Positions 22,645 to 39,847 of a stretch of DNA of 64,000 bases are shown here, one piece after another (position 1 is the first letter of the stretch; each line of letters opens with the position of its first letter). The DNA lies in assembly GCF_036850765.1 (NCBI RefSeq), contig NC_089493.1, positions 130,702,239-130,766,238 on the forward strand. The letters run 5' to 3'. The notes under the pieces are model-generated. The model searched no databases, was not told where the DNA came from, and worked only from the letters and a program-made list of their open reading frames with translations. Both the position numbers and the translations under genes were made by a program. The stretch comes from Saccopteryx bilineata (taxonomy: Eukaryota; Chordata; Mammalia; Chiroptera; Emballonuridae).

Positions 22645-22675
22645 CTTTATCCACTGCACCACCACAGGTCAGGCT

Positions 22676-23005
22676 CTACTCAAGTTTTAAATGTTGCGTT
22701 GTCTTAGCCCTTGGTCACACATCATTTTCTGATTTTGATTGTGTGTATATCTCCACCAAAGTTACTGTTCTAGTGAGCTGATTGCTTATTTCCTTCATTG
22801 GCCTTCACTTAATGTTTGTCTCAGTGCTGGCCCCCAACCTAAACTCCCAACTGGAACATCTCCGGTGCCTACATGAGGAAGCCCTGTCTGGGGATCTTAC
22901 AGCACCTGGGACTTGTCTTCTGATGGATCCTATGTCTTTTCTCATAGGTGCCTCCTGTGATGGGGTTGTCTGCTAACAGGTCCCTACCCCCAGTGTTTAA
23001 GCTGA
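22676..23005. other. No gene or recognisable repeat
   Basis: Single-copy-looking sequence between two SINE clusters. Confidence 0.5.
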
Positions 23006-23017
23006 CTGGGAAGTCTT

Positions 23018-23401
23018 TTTTTTTTTTTTCCCCTGTATTTTTCTGAAGCCGGAAACGGGGAGAGACAGACAGACAGACTCCCGCATGCGCCCGACCAGAC
23101 CAGGATCCACCCGGCACGCCCACCAGGGGGCGACGCTCTGCCCCTCCGGGGCATCACTCTGTTGCGACCAGAGCCACTCTAGCGCCTGGGGCAGAGGCCG
23201 AGGAGCCATCCCCAGCGCCCGGGCCATCTTTGCTCCAGTGGAGCCTCGGCTGCAGGAGGGGAAGAGAGAGACAGAGAGGAAGGAGAGGGGGAGGGGTGGA
23301 GAAGCAGATGGGCACTTCTCCTGTGTGCCCTGTCCGGGAATCGAACCCGGGACTTCCACACGCCAGGCCGACGCTCTACCACTGAGCAAACCGGCCAGGG
23401 C
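23018..23401 (-). mobile_element. SINE type A, 3' half of a B-A composite
   Basis: It shares the outer TSD CTGGGAAGTCTT (23006-23017 and 23744-23755) with the B copy that abuts it. No TSD lies between them. Confidence 0.9.
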
Positions 23402-23743
23402 CTTTTTTTTTTTTTTTTTTTTACAGAGACAGAGTGAGTCAGAGGGATAGACAGGGACAGACAGACAGGAACGGAGAGAGATGAGAAGCATCAATCATTA
23501 GTTTTTCATTGTGCGTTGCAACATCTTAGTTGTTCATTGATTGCTTTCTCATATGTGCCTTGACCGCAGGCCCTCAGCAGACTGAGTAACCCCTTGCTGG
23601 AGCCAGCGACCTTGGGTTCAAGCTGGTGGGCTTCTGCTCAAACCAGATGAGCCCGCGCTCAAGCTGGTGACCACGGGGTCTCGAACCTGGGTCCTCTGCA
23701 TCCCAGTCCGATGCTCTATCCACTGTGCCACCGCCTGGTCAGG
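23402..23743 (-). mobile_element. SINE type B, 5' half of a B-A composite
   Basis: Its A-tail (poly-T at 23402-23422 on the + strand) runs directly into the type A head complement. Confidence 0.9.
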
Positions 23744-23798
23744 CTGGGAAGTCTTCTTGATGGCCTCCCTGCCCCATTCCCACATCCACCTCAGGGCC

Positions 23799-24473
23799 TG
23801 TAAAGCCAGCAGCCAAGGCCAGGGCCACCATCAGAGCAGCCCAGCCCATGCAGGTTCACATTGGATTCGGACAGTCGGTAAAGAAACAACGGAGCCACAA
23901 ACTGGTGGGCCATAGTCTTTCATTCTAGCTTGCACCCGGCGGGCAAGTAAAAACACACACTGGACTCCAAAACCCAGTCACATTTAGTGCTCACAAAGCT
24001 ACTGACTTATCCGAGTTTCCTAGAATCAAAGGTTTCTAGCTCACCAGACTTATTCTCCTCTGTTCCCCATCTCCTTCCTTATCCCAGATACAAACTCTAC
24101 ACAAACTGGCATCTCACTCAGCACTCCGCCATCTTAGCTGCTTCTCCTGGCCTCCTCCACGTGGCCTCCTTCCGCTGCTGGCTCTACTCTCATGCTAATC
24201 ATCCCAGGAACCAAGAGCGCAAGCTCCTATTCTACCCCTATTTTATAGTGTAGCTTCACAACCTTTAATCCAATATACAAAATAGGGAAGTCTCTAATAC
24301 AAAGTCACTTCTCTGAGGCATGATTGGATTGTACTGCCCCACAGCAAAAAGGGTAGAAAAGGCTTAATCCCAAAACCAAGCCCCAGGCTACAAGGATTCT
24401 CAACACACATTAATATCACCTGGGCAACGGCCTCTTTAACAAAGTGAGCAAAATACATTTTATCTGCCCAACA
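23799..24473 (-). repeat. 3' LTR of the compact LTR element
   Basis: This 675 bp partner of 25522-26192 has a TATAAAA on the minus strand at 24247-24241. It is preceded on that strand by a G-rich polypurine-like tract (AGCATAGGGGTGGAC, about 24474-24488). Confidence 0.85.
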
Positions 24474-24826
24474 GTCCACCCCTATGCTCACTTTACTACC
24501 CACAATCTATACCACCGGCATCCCTGTGCAAGGAAATTAGAACATTACACAGATTACAACAGCAAAAATCATACAATTTCAACAATTACAGAGGTACACT
24601 TCACCAGTCTCTGAGCACTTTGCCCAAAGCGCAAAATGTCCTCGGCCTTTTTTCTAGCCATGGAAAAAGCTTCCCGGGGCAGGGGAGTGCTTCCAGCAAA
24701 GCCACCCCCTACCCCCATCAGGGTATTTTACATTGTCCAAAATCCGTAATCTGTAAGTCCATCCAACAAAGGAGCCAATGCCCACTCCGGTCGTAGTCCA
24801 GGAAATCAGTCCAAGCACATGGGGCG

Positions 24827-25432
24827 TCAGCCACCCCCCTCATTCCTGCCATCCTGGCAGGTCTTACACTGTCCCAAAGAGGGGCACATGGCGTCCAGCC
24901 CTATGTCCCAAAATTGTAGACCTACCAGGGCCGCAGTAGGTGCTCCTTCCAGCTGGGCTTCCATCTTCTGGAGACTGCAAATCACAACTCCAGCCCGATT
25001 ATCCTCATCTTCCAAAGAGGAACTGAAAACACCAGCTCCGGCTGCTGGGCTCGAGCCCCGGGCCGCTGCCGCCTTCTGCTCCGCAGACCTTGCAGCTCCG
25101 GACCCGGCCTCGGCCTCAGCCTCAGCCTCAGCCCCGGCCTCCTGCCACTGCTGGCTCTCTACAACATCCAGGGCAATCTGCAACACACGAACTTGTGAAT
25201 CCTCCTCCTCCAGCAGCTGCTCCATTTCCAGGCGAATCTCGAACACCTGGTTGGTCTCCTCCTCCAGCATTTCCTCCAGCTCCAGGGTCAGCATCGGTTT
25301 CTCCTGCGTTTGCTCCAGCTCCTTCCACTGCTCGGTTTGCAGGTCCCAGGCAGCCTCTTCCACAAATCTCTCAGTTTCCTCACACATAGCTGTAAAAGTC
25401 AGCCAGCCTACAATCCCCAAAAGGACAGCCAT
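24827..25432 (-). CDS. Unrecognised ORF in LTR element: N-terminal hydrophobic segment plus Glu-rich coiled coil
   Basis: The first ATG gives 201 residues. The frame is open upstream, back to a TAG inside the primer-binding site, so a longer form with WLLLWFP ahead of the ATG is possible. N-terminal residues MAVLLGIVGWLTFTAM form one hydrophobic helix, a likely signal anchor. Then come about 70 residues dense in Glu, Gln and Leu with heptad-like spacing (LELEEMLEEE, RLEMEQLLEEE). An Ala-Glu-rich stretch AEAEAEAEAG, encoded by a six-base tandem repeat, follows, then an Ala/Ser region and a C-terminal CKTCQDGRNEGGG. It resembles no Gag, Pol or Env domain I know, and its function is unknown. A +1-frame hydrophobic stretch follows the stop. 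Confidence 0.5.
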   Translation of the reverse strand: MAVLLGIVGWLTFTAMCEETERFVEEAAWDLQTEQWKELEQTQEKPMLTLELEEMLEEETNQVFEIRLEMEQLLEEEDSQVRVLQIALDVVESQQWQEAGAEAEAEAEAGSGAARSAEQKAAAARGSSPAAGAGVFSSSLEDEDNRAGVVICSLQKMEAQLEGAPTAALVGLQFWDIGLDAMCPSLGQCKTCQDGRNEGGG

Positions 25433-25501
25433 GGGGAACCATAACAGCAGCCAGTCCTCTACTCCACCACTCAAAGTCTCCTTGCCGACCTGTATCGAAT
25501 C

Positions 25502-25519
25502 CTGCTACGGACTACGCCA
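25502..25519 (-). promoter_or_regulatory. Primer-binding site, tRNA-Ser-like
   Basis: Read on the + strand, GACTACGCCA with AATCCTGC upstream resembles the 3' end of mammalian tRNA-Ser (recalled as AATCCTGCCGACTACG plus CCA). The ten 3'-most bases match perfectly, and a 3-4 base insertion lies further in. Its position two bases after the LTR is canonical. Confidence 0.5.
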
Positions 25520-25521
25520 AA

Positions 25522-26192
25522 TGTAGAGCCAGAAGCCACGGCCACTATCACAGCAGCCCGGCCCATGCAGGTTCGCATTGGATTCGGACAGTCGGTAAAG
25601 AAACAATGGAGCCACAAACTGGTGGGCCATAGTCTTTCATTCTAGCTTGCACCCGGCGGGCAAGTAAAAACACACACTGGACTCCAAAACCCAGTCACAT
25701 TCAGTGCTCACAAAGCTACTGACTTATCCGAGTTTCCTAGAATCAAAGGTTTCTAGCTCACCAGACTTATTCTCCTCTGTTCCCCATCTCCTTCCTTATC
25801 CCAGATACAAACTCTACACAAACTGGCATCTCACTCAGCACTCCGCCATCTTAGCTGCTTCTCCTGGCCTCCTCCACGTGGCCTCCTTCCGCTGCTGGCT
25901 CTACTCTCTCATGCTAATCATCCCAGGAACCAAGAGCGCAAGCTCCTATTCTACCCCTATTTTATAGTGTAGCTTCACAACCTTTAATCCAATATACAAA
26001 ATAGGGAAGTCTCTAATACAAAGTCACTTCTCTGAGGCATGATTGGATTGTACTGCCCCACAGCAAAAAGGGTAGAAAAGGCTTAATCCCAAAACCAAGC
26101 CCCAGGCTACAAGGATTCTCAACACACATTAATATCACCTGGGCAACGGCCTCTTTAACAAAGTGAGCATAATACATTTTATCTGCCCAACA
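25522..26192 (-). repeat. 5' LTR of the compact LTR element
   Basis: This 671 bp LTR begins TGTTGGGCAG and ends GGCTCTACA on the minus strand. A TATAAAA box is present in the same position as in its partner. Confidence 0.85.
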
Positions 26193-26219
26193 GGGCCCCT
26201 TCAAGCTTACTCCTGAGGA

Positions 26220-26939
26220 TGTAAAGCCAGTAGCCACGGCCACCATCACAGCCGCCTGGCCCATGCAAGTTCACATTTGATTCGGGCAGTCGGTAATGAA
26301 ACAACAGAGCCAAAAACTGATGGGCCATCAGCTTTAATCCTAGCTTGCACCCAGTGAGCAAGAAATACACACAGTGGGAAAACACTTCCCTTTCCATTTA
26401 GGGCTCCCAAAGCCACTGACTTATCCGAGTTTTCTAGAATCAAAGGTTTCTGCCTCACCAGTCTCATTCACCTCTGTTCCCCATCTCCTCTCTGCACAAA
26501 CTGGCTTCTTACTCAGCACTCCACCATCTTGGCTGCTTCTCCTGGCCTCCTCCACGTGGCCTTTCTCTGCTCTCCTCTCTAATGCTAATCTCAGGAACCA
26601 AGAAAGAGCAAGCTCCCGGTCTGCCCCACTTTATAGTGTAGAAACTAAAACCTTTAATCCAATATACAAACAAGGAAGTCTCTGATACAAAGTCACTTAC
26701 CTGAGGTATAATGGGATTCCTCATGAGAGTGCACCACCCCACATCAAAAAGGGTGGGAAAGGCTTAGTCCTAAAACCAAACCCCAGGCTACAAGGATCCT
26801 GCCTGCCCCCAACACACATTAATATAATCACGCCCATCCCAAGCAAGAAGGGAAACCAATACCATCACCTGTGTGACGGGCTTCCATATGGGCAGCACCA
26901 TCTTTAACAAAATGAGCATAGTATATTTTATCTGCCCAA
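26220..26939 (-). mobile_element. Solo LTR, family 1 (diverged subfamily)
   Basis: It begins TGTAAAGCCAGTAGCC on the + strand, and its terminus CTGCCCAAAT is mutated. It lies only 27 bases from the complete family 1 element. No clear TSD was found. It shares an ATTAAAG poly(A)-type motif with the copy at 10098, unlike the paired LTRs. Confidence 0.75.
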
Positions 26940-27044
26940 ATAAGGGTCTCAAGTGTCACTTTTTGCCTACCTCCCTTCTCCAGCCTCATACTCCTGCTCT
27001 TTCCTTGTCTGCACCGTGCTTTGGCCACAGGGTTTTCTTTCCCG

Positions 27045-27290
27045 TATTTAATGGCACAATGGATAGAGTTTCGAACCTGCACCTGAGCTCAGGCTCATCT
27101 GGCATGAGCTTTGTATCATCAACATGATTATAATGTTATTGACTTGAACAAGGGATCACTGGCTTGGCTGGAGCCCCTGGTCAAGCACGTATTAGAAGCA
27201 ATCAATGAACAATTAAAAGTAACGCAACTACGAGTCAGTGCTTCTCATCTCTCTCCTGTCCTGTCTCTCTCTCGGAAAAAAAAAAGTGAG
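27045..27290 (+). mobile_element. Old SINE type B
   Basis: A degenerate GGCACAATGGATAGAG head and AGAAGCAATCAATGAACAA lead to an A-tail. Confidence 0.75.
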
Positions 27291-27392
27291 TCTCCTCCCT
27301 GCATCAGGGTTTCTGCAAGCTTTCCCGTCTGCCAAGAAGCTGCCTTGCCCTGGGCAACTCTTTTGTGTCCTTCAGGTCCCATCTTACATCTT

Positions 27393-27712
27393 TTTTTTTT
27401 TTTTACAGAGGCAGAGATAGACAGGGACAGACAGACAGGAACGGAGAGAGATGAGAAGCATCAATCATCAGTTTCTCGTTGCACGTTGCGACTTCTTAGT
27501 TCATTGATTGCTTTCTCACATGTGCCTTGACCGCGGGCCTTCAGCAGACTGAGCAACCCCCTGCTGGAGCCAGCGACCTTGGGTCCAAGCTGGTGAGCTC
27601 TCTGCTCAAGCCAGATGAGCCCGCGCTCAAGCTGGCGACCTCGGGGTCTCGAACCTGGGTCCTTCCGCATCCCAGTCCGATGCTCTATCCACTGCGCCAC
27701 CACCTGGTCGGG
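27393..27712 (-). mobile_element. SINE type B
   Basis: The TSD CCCATCTTACATCTT is at 27378-27392 and 27713-27727. Confidence 0.93.
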
Positions 27713-27874
27713 CCCATCTTACATCTTATATTGAATTTTTGTGACTTCCCAGACTAGGTTAGAGTACCTTGACACATTCTGTGTATGTTGTCATAGCGGC
27801 CCCCTTCCCTTTTATGTGATTCACTGCAAAGATTACTGACTGTTGCGTGCAGAGGGCAAGACCACAACTTTCTT

Positions 27875-28283
27875 TCTTTTTTTTTTTTTTTTTTTTTGTA
27901 TTTTTCTGAAGCTGGAAACAGGGAGAGACAGTCAGACAGACTCCCGACTCCAGCATGCACCGGACCGGGATCCACCCGGCACGCCCACCAGGGACGGACG
28001 CTCTGCCCACCAGGGGGCGATGCTCTGCCCCTCCGGGGCGTCGCTCTGCCGTGACCAGAGCCACTCTAGTGACTGGGGCAGAGGCCAAGGAGCCATCCCC
28101 AGCGCCCAGGCCATCTTTTGCTCCAATGGAGCCTTGGCTGCGGGAGGGGAAGAGAGAGACAGAGAGGAGGGGGGGGGTGGAGAAGCAAATGGGCGCTTCT
28201 CCTATGTGTCTTGGCCGGGAATCGAACCCGGGTCCCCCGCACGCCAGGTCGACTCTCTACCGCTGAGCCAACCAGCCAGGGCC
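27875..28283 (-). mobile_element. SINE type A
   Basis: The TSD CCACAACTTTCTT is at 27862-27874 and 28284-28296. Confidence 0.93.
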
Positions 28284-28296
28284 CCACAACTTTCTT

Positions 28297-28741
28297 GTTC
28301 ATGCTATCTCCCCAGTGCCCAGCAGATTATAAATCTCCAGTAAGTGAATGACTGAAGGCAAAGGAGGGAGGTAAAGAGGGGAGCCCAGCCTGTGACTGAG
28401 GCCAGGGCTCTGCCAAATTCAAGATCAAGGAACTTCCCTCTGTCACTTGCCTTTCCCTGCATGGGTCCCCAACTAGGTTTTTCGTGCCCACCCTTAGATA
28501 GAGATTTATGTGGTTCGAATTTGTGCCTTGAGGCCTGAGGCAAAGGGTGGGACTGCCCGGAAGGAGGTGGCTGGTGAATGGTGGCTCTGTGAGTGGGGAG
28601 ATGCCTTCACTGGGCTCATCCCACTGTGAGAGTGTGAGCAGGGTTCTGCCCTGGGGAGTCCCACCCTACCTGGGCTGACATAGGGTCCTGGTTAGGATGG
28701 GCCATGGTTCTCATCCTTCTCTGGCTTTTCTTCCCTTCCAG
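28297..28741 (+). other. SCAMP5: SCAMP5 5' intron, end
   Basis: This is single-copy sequence, with a short MIR-like end (GTGCCCAGCAGATTATAAAT) near 28315. The polypyrimidine tract before 28741 is good. Confidence 0.6.
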
Positions 28742-28776
28742 TTCAGGACAAAGAGGTTGGTCCAGCCGGTGCCATC

Positions 28777-28783
<7 letters not shown>
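28742..28783 (+). CDS. SCAMP5: SCAMP5 first coding exon (35 nt 5' UTR, then ATG GCG G)
   Basis: The acceptor CTTCCAG ends at 28741 and the donor GTAAGG starts at 28784. The ATG at 28777 begins the M-A-E start typical of SCAMP5, and the Glu codon is split across the next intron (phase 1). At least one untranslated 5' exon must lie upstream. No promoter-like CpG-rich sequence is visible between 1 and 28.7 kb, so the transcription start is probably outside the window. Confidence 0.93.
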
Positions 28784-35692
<6,909 letters not shown>

Positions 35693-38077
35693 GCCATCTG
35701 AGCCTACTGGAAGACAGGGCTGGGAGCTGGGGCTCAAGCCACATAATTGTGGTGGTGACCAAGCAGGATTCCTACTTCCCTTCTCTCCTCCCCCTTTCCT
35801 TTTCTCCTCTCCTCTTTGTACAAAGAATTATATATATCTTCTCTGCCCCTTTGGATTTTGCTCTGAGTATCCCAAGAACTATGGGCTGCACATGGAGCTG
35901 TCCCATGTGGTAGTAGCTGTGTCCACGTCCCTCGTGAAGTAATGTGCAGTGGAAGTCTCTGTTGTGGTGGTGCTAGATACATGTTTAGAACTAAACCAGC
36001 TCCCACCTTCCACCAGGCTACTCCCTCTAACCTTGGCCCAAGGACGCTTCATGGACCAGGGGGCATAACAGAGAGAGCCTTGCCCCCTCCCCAGGCTTAT
36101 GAGCTGAAACTGTTTCCACTTTTGGTCTTATTGAGAAGCAACACTACGTATTTAATGCTCATGGTGGTGGCGCAGTGGCGCAGTGGCGGTGATTGTGGAT
36201 GGGAGGGTGGGGACATGCAGGGAATCTTTACTTGCTCCTTCTGATTTGGGTCTCCTCCCGCTCAACCTCCTCCCCTCCTTTTGTCCTACTGTCTCGTTCC
36301 CTGTGGTATCTTCTCTTGCCCAGGGTTTCTCTCTTCCCCTTGTGGCTTTTCTTTGTTTTCCCCAAGGTTGAGTGTCCCAGTTGTATCTCCTCCTGAAACT
36401 GATCCCAGTCCCAAATCAAGGAGGCAGAGAGAGGAGCTGAGCCTTGCCCCGATGTGGGAGGGCACACAGAGCTGCTCCCAGCACCCAACTCCCAGGGAAC
36501 GGTGAGGCAGACTCATTTCCCTGCCTCTCAGAGTGTGGCAGGCTCCTCTTTTCGCTGTCCTGCTTCCTCTCCTTCTCTTCCCAGATTCCCCTCCAGTCCC
36601 TCTGTCTATGTTCCTCCCCAAACCCCAGCTGCTTTAGCCCTAACTTGCCTTCCCTGAAGAGCTGGGTGGTGTCCAAACAAAGGTGCAGCTGGAACCGAGA
36701 ATATGTAAATAATTACTGGTTTCTGGGTGAGGCCTGGCTGGCTCAAGCCTGCTGGAAGGTACTCAGTGTCTCTGAATGACTGACCATTGGATTGTTGGCA
36801 GCAGTAGCTTTGTTGTGTGGGTCTGGTAGAAGGGATAGGCTCAGAGGGCCAGGCCTGAAGGGAGGATGAGGAGATGGCTGGCAGGGCCCAGTGAGATGGG
36901 TTCATGACTCCCCCATGCCAGCTTACTTTTGGTCACAGGCCACTTCTGGGTGCTTGAATTCAGGACCCAGGAGGAAGCACAGGCCCAATCTTATCTGCAG
37001 GAGCAGTGGCTGGGCTGGGCTTTTAGGTTAGTAATGGTGTGAAGGGCTTTTTTTTTTCAAATCAAGATAACTTGTTCCCTTCTGCCTATGACCTTGGTTC
37101 TTGGCCCTTCCTCAACCTCCCGGAACTTTTTTCCCTTCTGGACAATGATTTCGGGCCTGTGGTGCTGTTCTGTTCCAAGCATTATGAGAATGTTGCTGGT
37201 AAACACCCTGGCTCTCTGAGGCCTGGAGGGGAGTGGATTCTCATTCAAGGAGCAGTTACTCATTTCCCATTCTCTCTTCTCCTGGGTATTTGGCCTGAAA
37301 AAGCAAGTCCTGCTTGGCAACTGTGGGCTGGCTCCAGCTTGGAACCTAGCACTTGAGCTTTCAGGTACGCTCCTGAGCTTTGAGCTCCAAGTACTTCATT
37401 TTTCTATAAGGGGAGCCAGGGCTTCTGCAATATTCTCTTCCTAATGGTCCCTTAGGCTTGGGGCCAGAGTGTGATTGGCTCTCTCCTCTACTACCTTCTC
37501 TCTGGAAAGCATTCATCACAGTCCCTAGTACACCAAGTCTGGGTTCTTCATCCCCTGCCCTCTTCCCCTAGCCCAGACTTCTGACTCCCTTTCTCTTAGT
37601 CTCCCTGGTAGCTCCTGGAGGCCTGTGGTCCAGCTGCCAGCCTGGGATCTTTGACCTGCTAGTTACCACCTGTAGCCCATTTCTTTCCCTACCTGCCTTG
37701 CCTTTGTCCTGGCTCAGACCTGTGTGGTGGTGCCCTGCTCCTGCCCCTGCCCTTGGGAAGGCCTGCTACTTGTGTGTGGCTGAGCTTCCCAGGCCCTGGG
37801 AGGCTTCATCTCCAGGCAACTATGCACTTTCCTGGTGAAGGGACCAGTATGAGAAGAGGGCAGTGGGGCACATTCATCTCTGCTGGATGGTCATGGGAGT
37901 GGGACAGAGAAAAGTCTAGGTCAGTTCTGGGAGTCCTCAGGTTTGCATCCAGCCAGTGACCTGCTTGTATATTCTGCGGGTGCCCGTGGCTCCTCATTTC
38001 TGGGAGACATAGACCCTTCTCCGTCTGGCAGTTGACCTGCCTGAGCCAGTGTCTGTCTTTGGTAACGAGTGAACCAT

Positions 38078-38083
38078 AATAAA
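38078..38083 (+). terminator. SCAMP5: SCAMP5 polyadenylation signal AATAAA
   Basis: This canonical AATAAA lies 2.4 kb after the stop and is followed within 40 bases by TG/GT-rich sequence (GCTCTGTATAG, CGTGTCTTC). Cleavage is probably near 38100. Earlier weak A/T hexamers may also be used. Confidence 0.7.
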
Positions 38084-38109
38084 GGGGAACATTTGGCTCT
38101 GTATAGCTT

Positions 38110-38820
38110 GCTGCGTCACGTGTCTTCTCTGGGCCTCTGTGCAGCGTCACCACCGGGTGTGGAGGTGGGGTGGGTCTGCTGCCTGACTTTCCTGGGGTCC
38201 CCAGGTTACCTCTGTGTGGCTCTTTTTTGAGGCAGCCTTCAAGAGGCCTTGAAATAGCCTCAGAGGCCCTCCTGCTGGTTAGGAGGAGTTCTGAGTTCCA
38301 CAGAAAGAGATGGAAGGCTGCATTAGTGGGTGTGGTGGTTGGTACCAGACGATCCCCGCTGATGAGGGCAGGGAAGAGCACAGAGGGCCCCACTCAGGTG
38401 TCCTGAGGGCCTACTCAAGGGTTACCAGGGCCCGTGGGGGCTGGAGAACGCAGAAGGCTGAAGGGCACCGGTCCTGCTGCCCACGCTATGCCCTCCATCT
38501 GCACTGTTGCGTGGGCACTCTAAGCTGCTGCTCATCTTTCGCGACTCACCCCGAGTGCCTCCTCCGAGTGCTTCCCTGCCTCTCCTGGAGTACCATTTTC
38601 TGTACTTTTTTCTGTGTCCCTGCTTTTCTCAAGGGCAGGAATCCGTGTGATGCATCTCCATACCCCCTGCACTTAAAGCACAGAAGAGGCTCATTAAATA
38701 CCCTGAGATGAACAGTGTATATATCGGGTGGGAGTGTGGGGCGAGGAAGCCGGGCAAGTAGGCGAAAACCAGGCAGGGTTCACGGCGGCATGCCCTTAAA
38801 TGGACTACGACTAACCGAGA
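38110..38820. other. Short SCAMP5-PPCDC intergenic gap
   Basis: About 0.7 kb separates the SCAMP5 poly(A) site from the PPCDC promoter. It holds no gene. An L2-like 3' fragment (GGGCAGGAATCC through GGCTCATTAAATA) is likely at about 38622-38705. The rest is single-copy by eye. Confidence 0.55.
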
Positions 38821-38824
38821 CGGA

Positions 38825-39095
38825 GGACGTACTACAACTCCCAGAAGGCCGCGCGACCACGTGAGTTGCCGGATGCTCTCGTGAGATCGCGCGCCAATTA
38901 GAGTCCGCAAGAAAAAGGCCGAGGTACTGAGATATTTGAGGCTGCTTCCCCGAGACCCCTCCCGGCGAGGGTGAGGGGCTCGAACGGGCTCGGATCCTGG
39001 AGGGTCGGAGACGGGGTCCTCGCGGCGAGGCGCGAGGGGGGAAGGGAAGCTTCATTGGCGGGCTTCGGGCCAGCAGCTGCGCGTGTGAATGTGAG
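38825..39095 (+). promoter_or_regulatory. PPCDC: PPCDC CpG-rich promoter and probable non-coding exon 1
   Basis: This stretch is rich in CG dinucleotides in a CG-poor window and has no TATA box. Visible motifs in order are a ZNF143/Staf (SBS)-type site ACTACAACTCCCAGAAGGC at 38831-38849, a CACGTG E-box at 38858-38863, TCTCGTGAGA (close to the TCTCGCGAGA core-promoter motif) at 38877-38886 and a CCAAT box at 38894-38898. A good splice donor, AAT|GTGAGT, begins at 39091, so exon 1 plausibly runs from about 38930 to 39090. Exon 1 contains no coding start. The TSS is inferred. Confidence 0.72.
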
Positions 39096-39450
39096 TGACA
39101 GGCCCCACTCTCCTGCCTGTTCGCGGAGCGCGGCTCACACGAGGGAGGGGCCGTGCGGCCTGCGGTGGGCAGCTCTGGTCTGGCGGCGCCACTCCCAGGC
39201 TTGTGCTGCTGCTGGGCAAGCGCCCCGTGCTGTTAACCCAGTGTCAGAGGCGGCCCTCCCGGGTCCCTGCACCCACTGCTTGCCTTCGGAAGAAAGAGCA
39301 TCGTGATCCCGCCTCCAGACACCAATAGGGCTGCCCGGACTCCCTGCGGCTAACTCGGGAAAGTTGGCGGACTAGGGAAAGGAGAGTTCCGGGGTGGGGC
39401 AGGTATCCCACAGACCGGCCCAGAAGGACGGACTAGCATTGGAAAATTTG
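39096..39450 (+). other. PPCDC: PPCDC intron 1 start, CpG-rich shoulder
   Basis: GC-rich sequence continues the promoter island. No coding sequence is supported. Confidence 0.55.
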
Positions 39451-39464
39451 GGCGAGGCCAGGTT

Positions 39465-39847
39465 GTTTTTTGTTTTTTTGTTTTTTCATTTTTCCGAAGC
39501 TGGAAACGGAGAAGCAGTCAGACAGACTCCCGCATGCGCCTGACCGGGGATCCACCCGGCATGCCCTCCAGGGGGCGATGCTCTGCCCCTCTGGGGCGTT
39601 GCTCTGTTGCATCCAGAGCCATCCTAGCGTCTGAGGCAGAGGCCACAGAGCCATCCTCAGCGCCCGGGCCATCTTTGCTCCAGTGGAGCCTCAGCTGCAG
39701 GAGGGGAAGAGAGAGACAGAGAGGAAGGAGAGGGGGAGGGGTGGAGAAGCAGGTGTGCGCTTCTCCTATGTGCCCTGGGCGGGAATCGAACCCGGGACTC
39801 CTGCACGCCAGGCCGACGCTCTACCACTGAGCAAACTGGCCAGGGCC
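39465..39847 (-). mobile_element. SINE type A next to PPCDC promoter
   Basis: The TSD GGCGAGGCCAGGTT is at 39451-39464 and 39848-39861. Confidence 0.93.

Larger units (their letters stand above)
21683..22675 (-). mobile_element. Type C-like SINE split by an LTR and a hAT element
   Basis: The parts are 21683-21788, 22289-22322 and 22645-22675. Together they give the A/T tail, CATCAACTCCCATATG, AGGTCGATGCTTTATCC and the head complement CACCACAGGTCAGG. Confidence 0.8.
23799..26192 (-). mobile_element. Compact LTR retroelement (family 1), near-complete, one unknown ORF
   Basis: Two LTRs (23799-24473 and 25522-26192, both TG..CA) flank about 1.05 kb, and the element is bounded by a perfect 5 bp TSD GGGCC (23794-23798 and 26193-26197). 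In the minus direction, a primer-binding site starts two bases after the 5' LTR, followed by one open frame of about 200 codons and a purine tract before the 3' LTR. No gag, protease, RT or integrase motif is visible, so the element must be mobilised in trans. The LTRs are nearly identical except over the first 65 bases, implying a fairly recent insertion. Confidence 0.85.

Noticed and set aside
25090..25389. 99-codon + strand Pro-rich frame
   Set aside because: Shadow of the minus-strand LTR-element ORF, produced by its Glu/Ala-rich codons.
37806..38393. 195-codon minus-strand frame over the SCAMP5 3' end
   Set aside because: Antisense to the 3' UTR and poly(A) site, no family resemblance; chance open frame.
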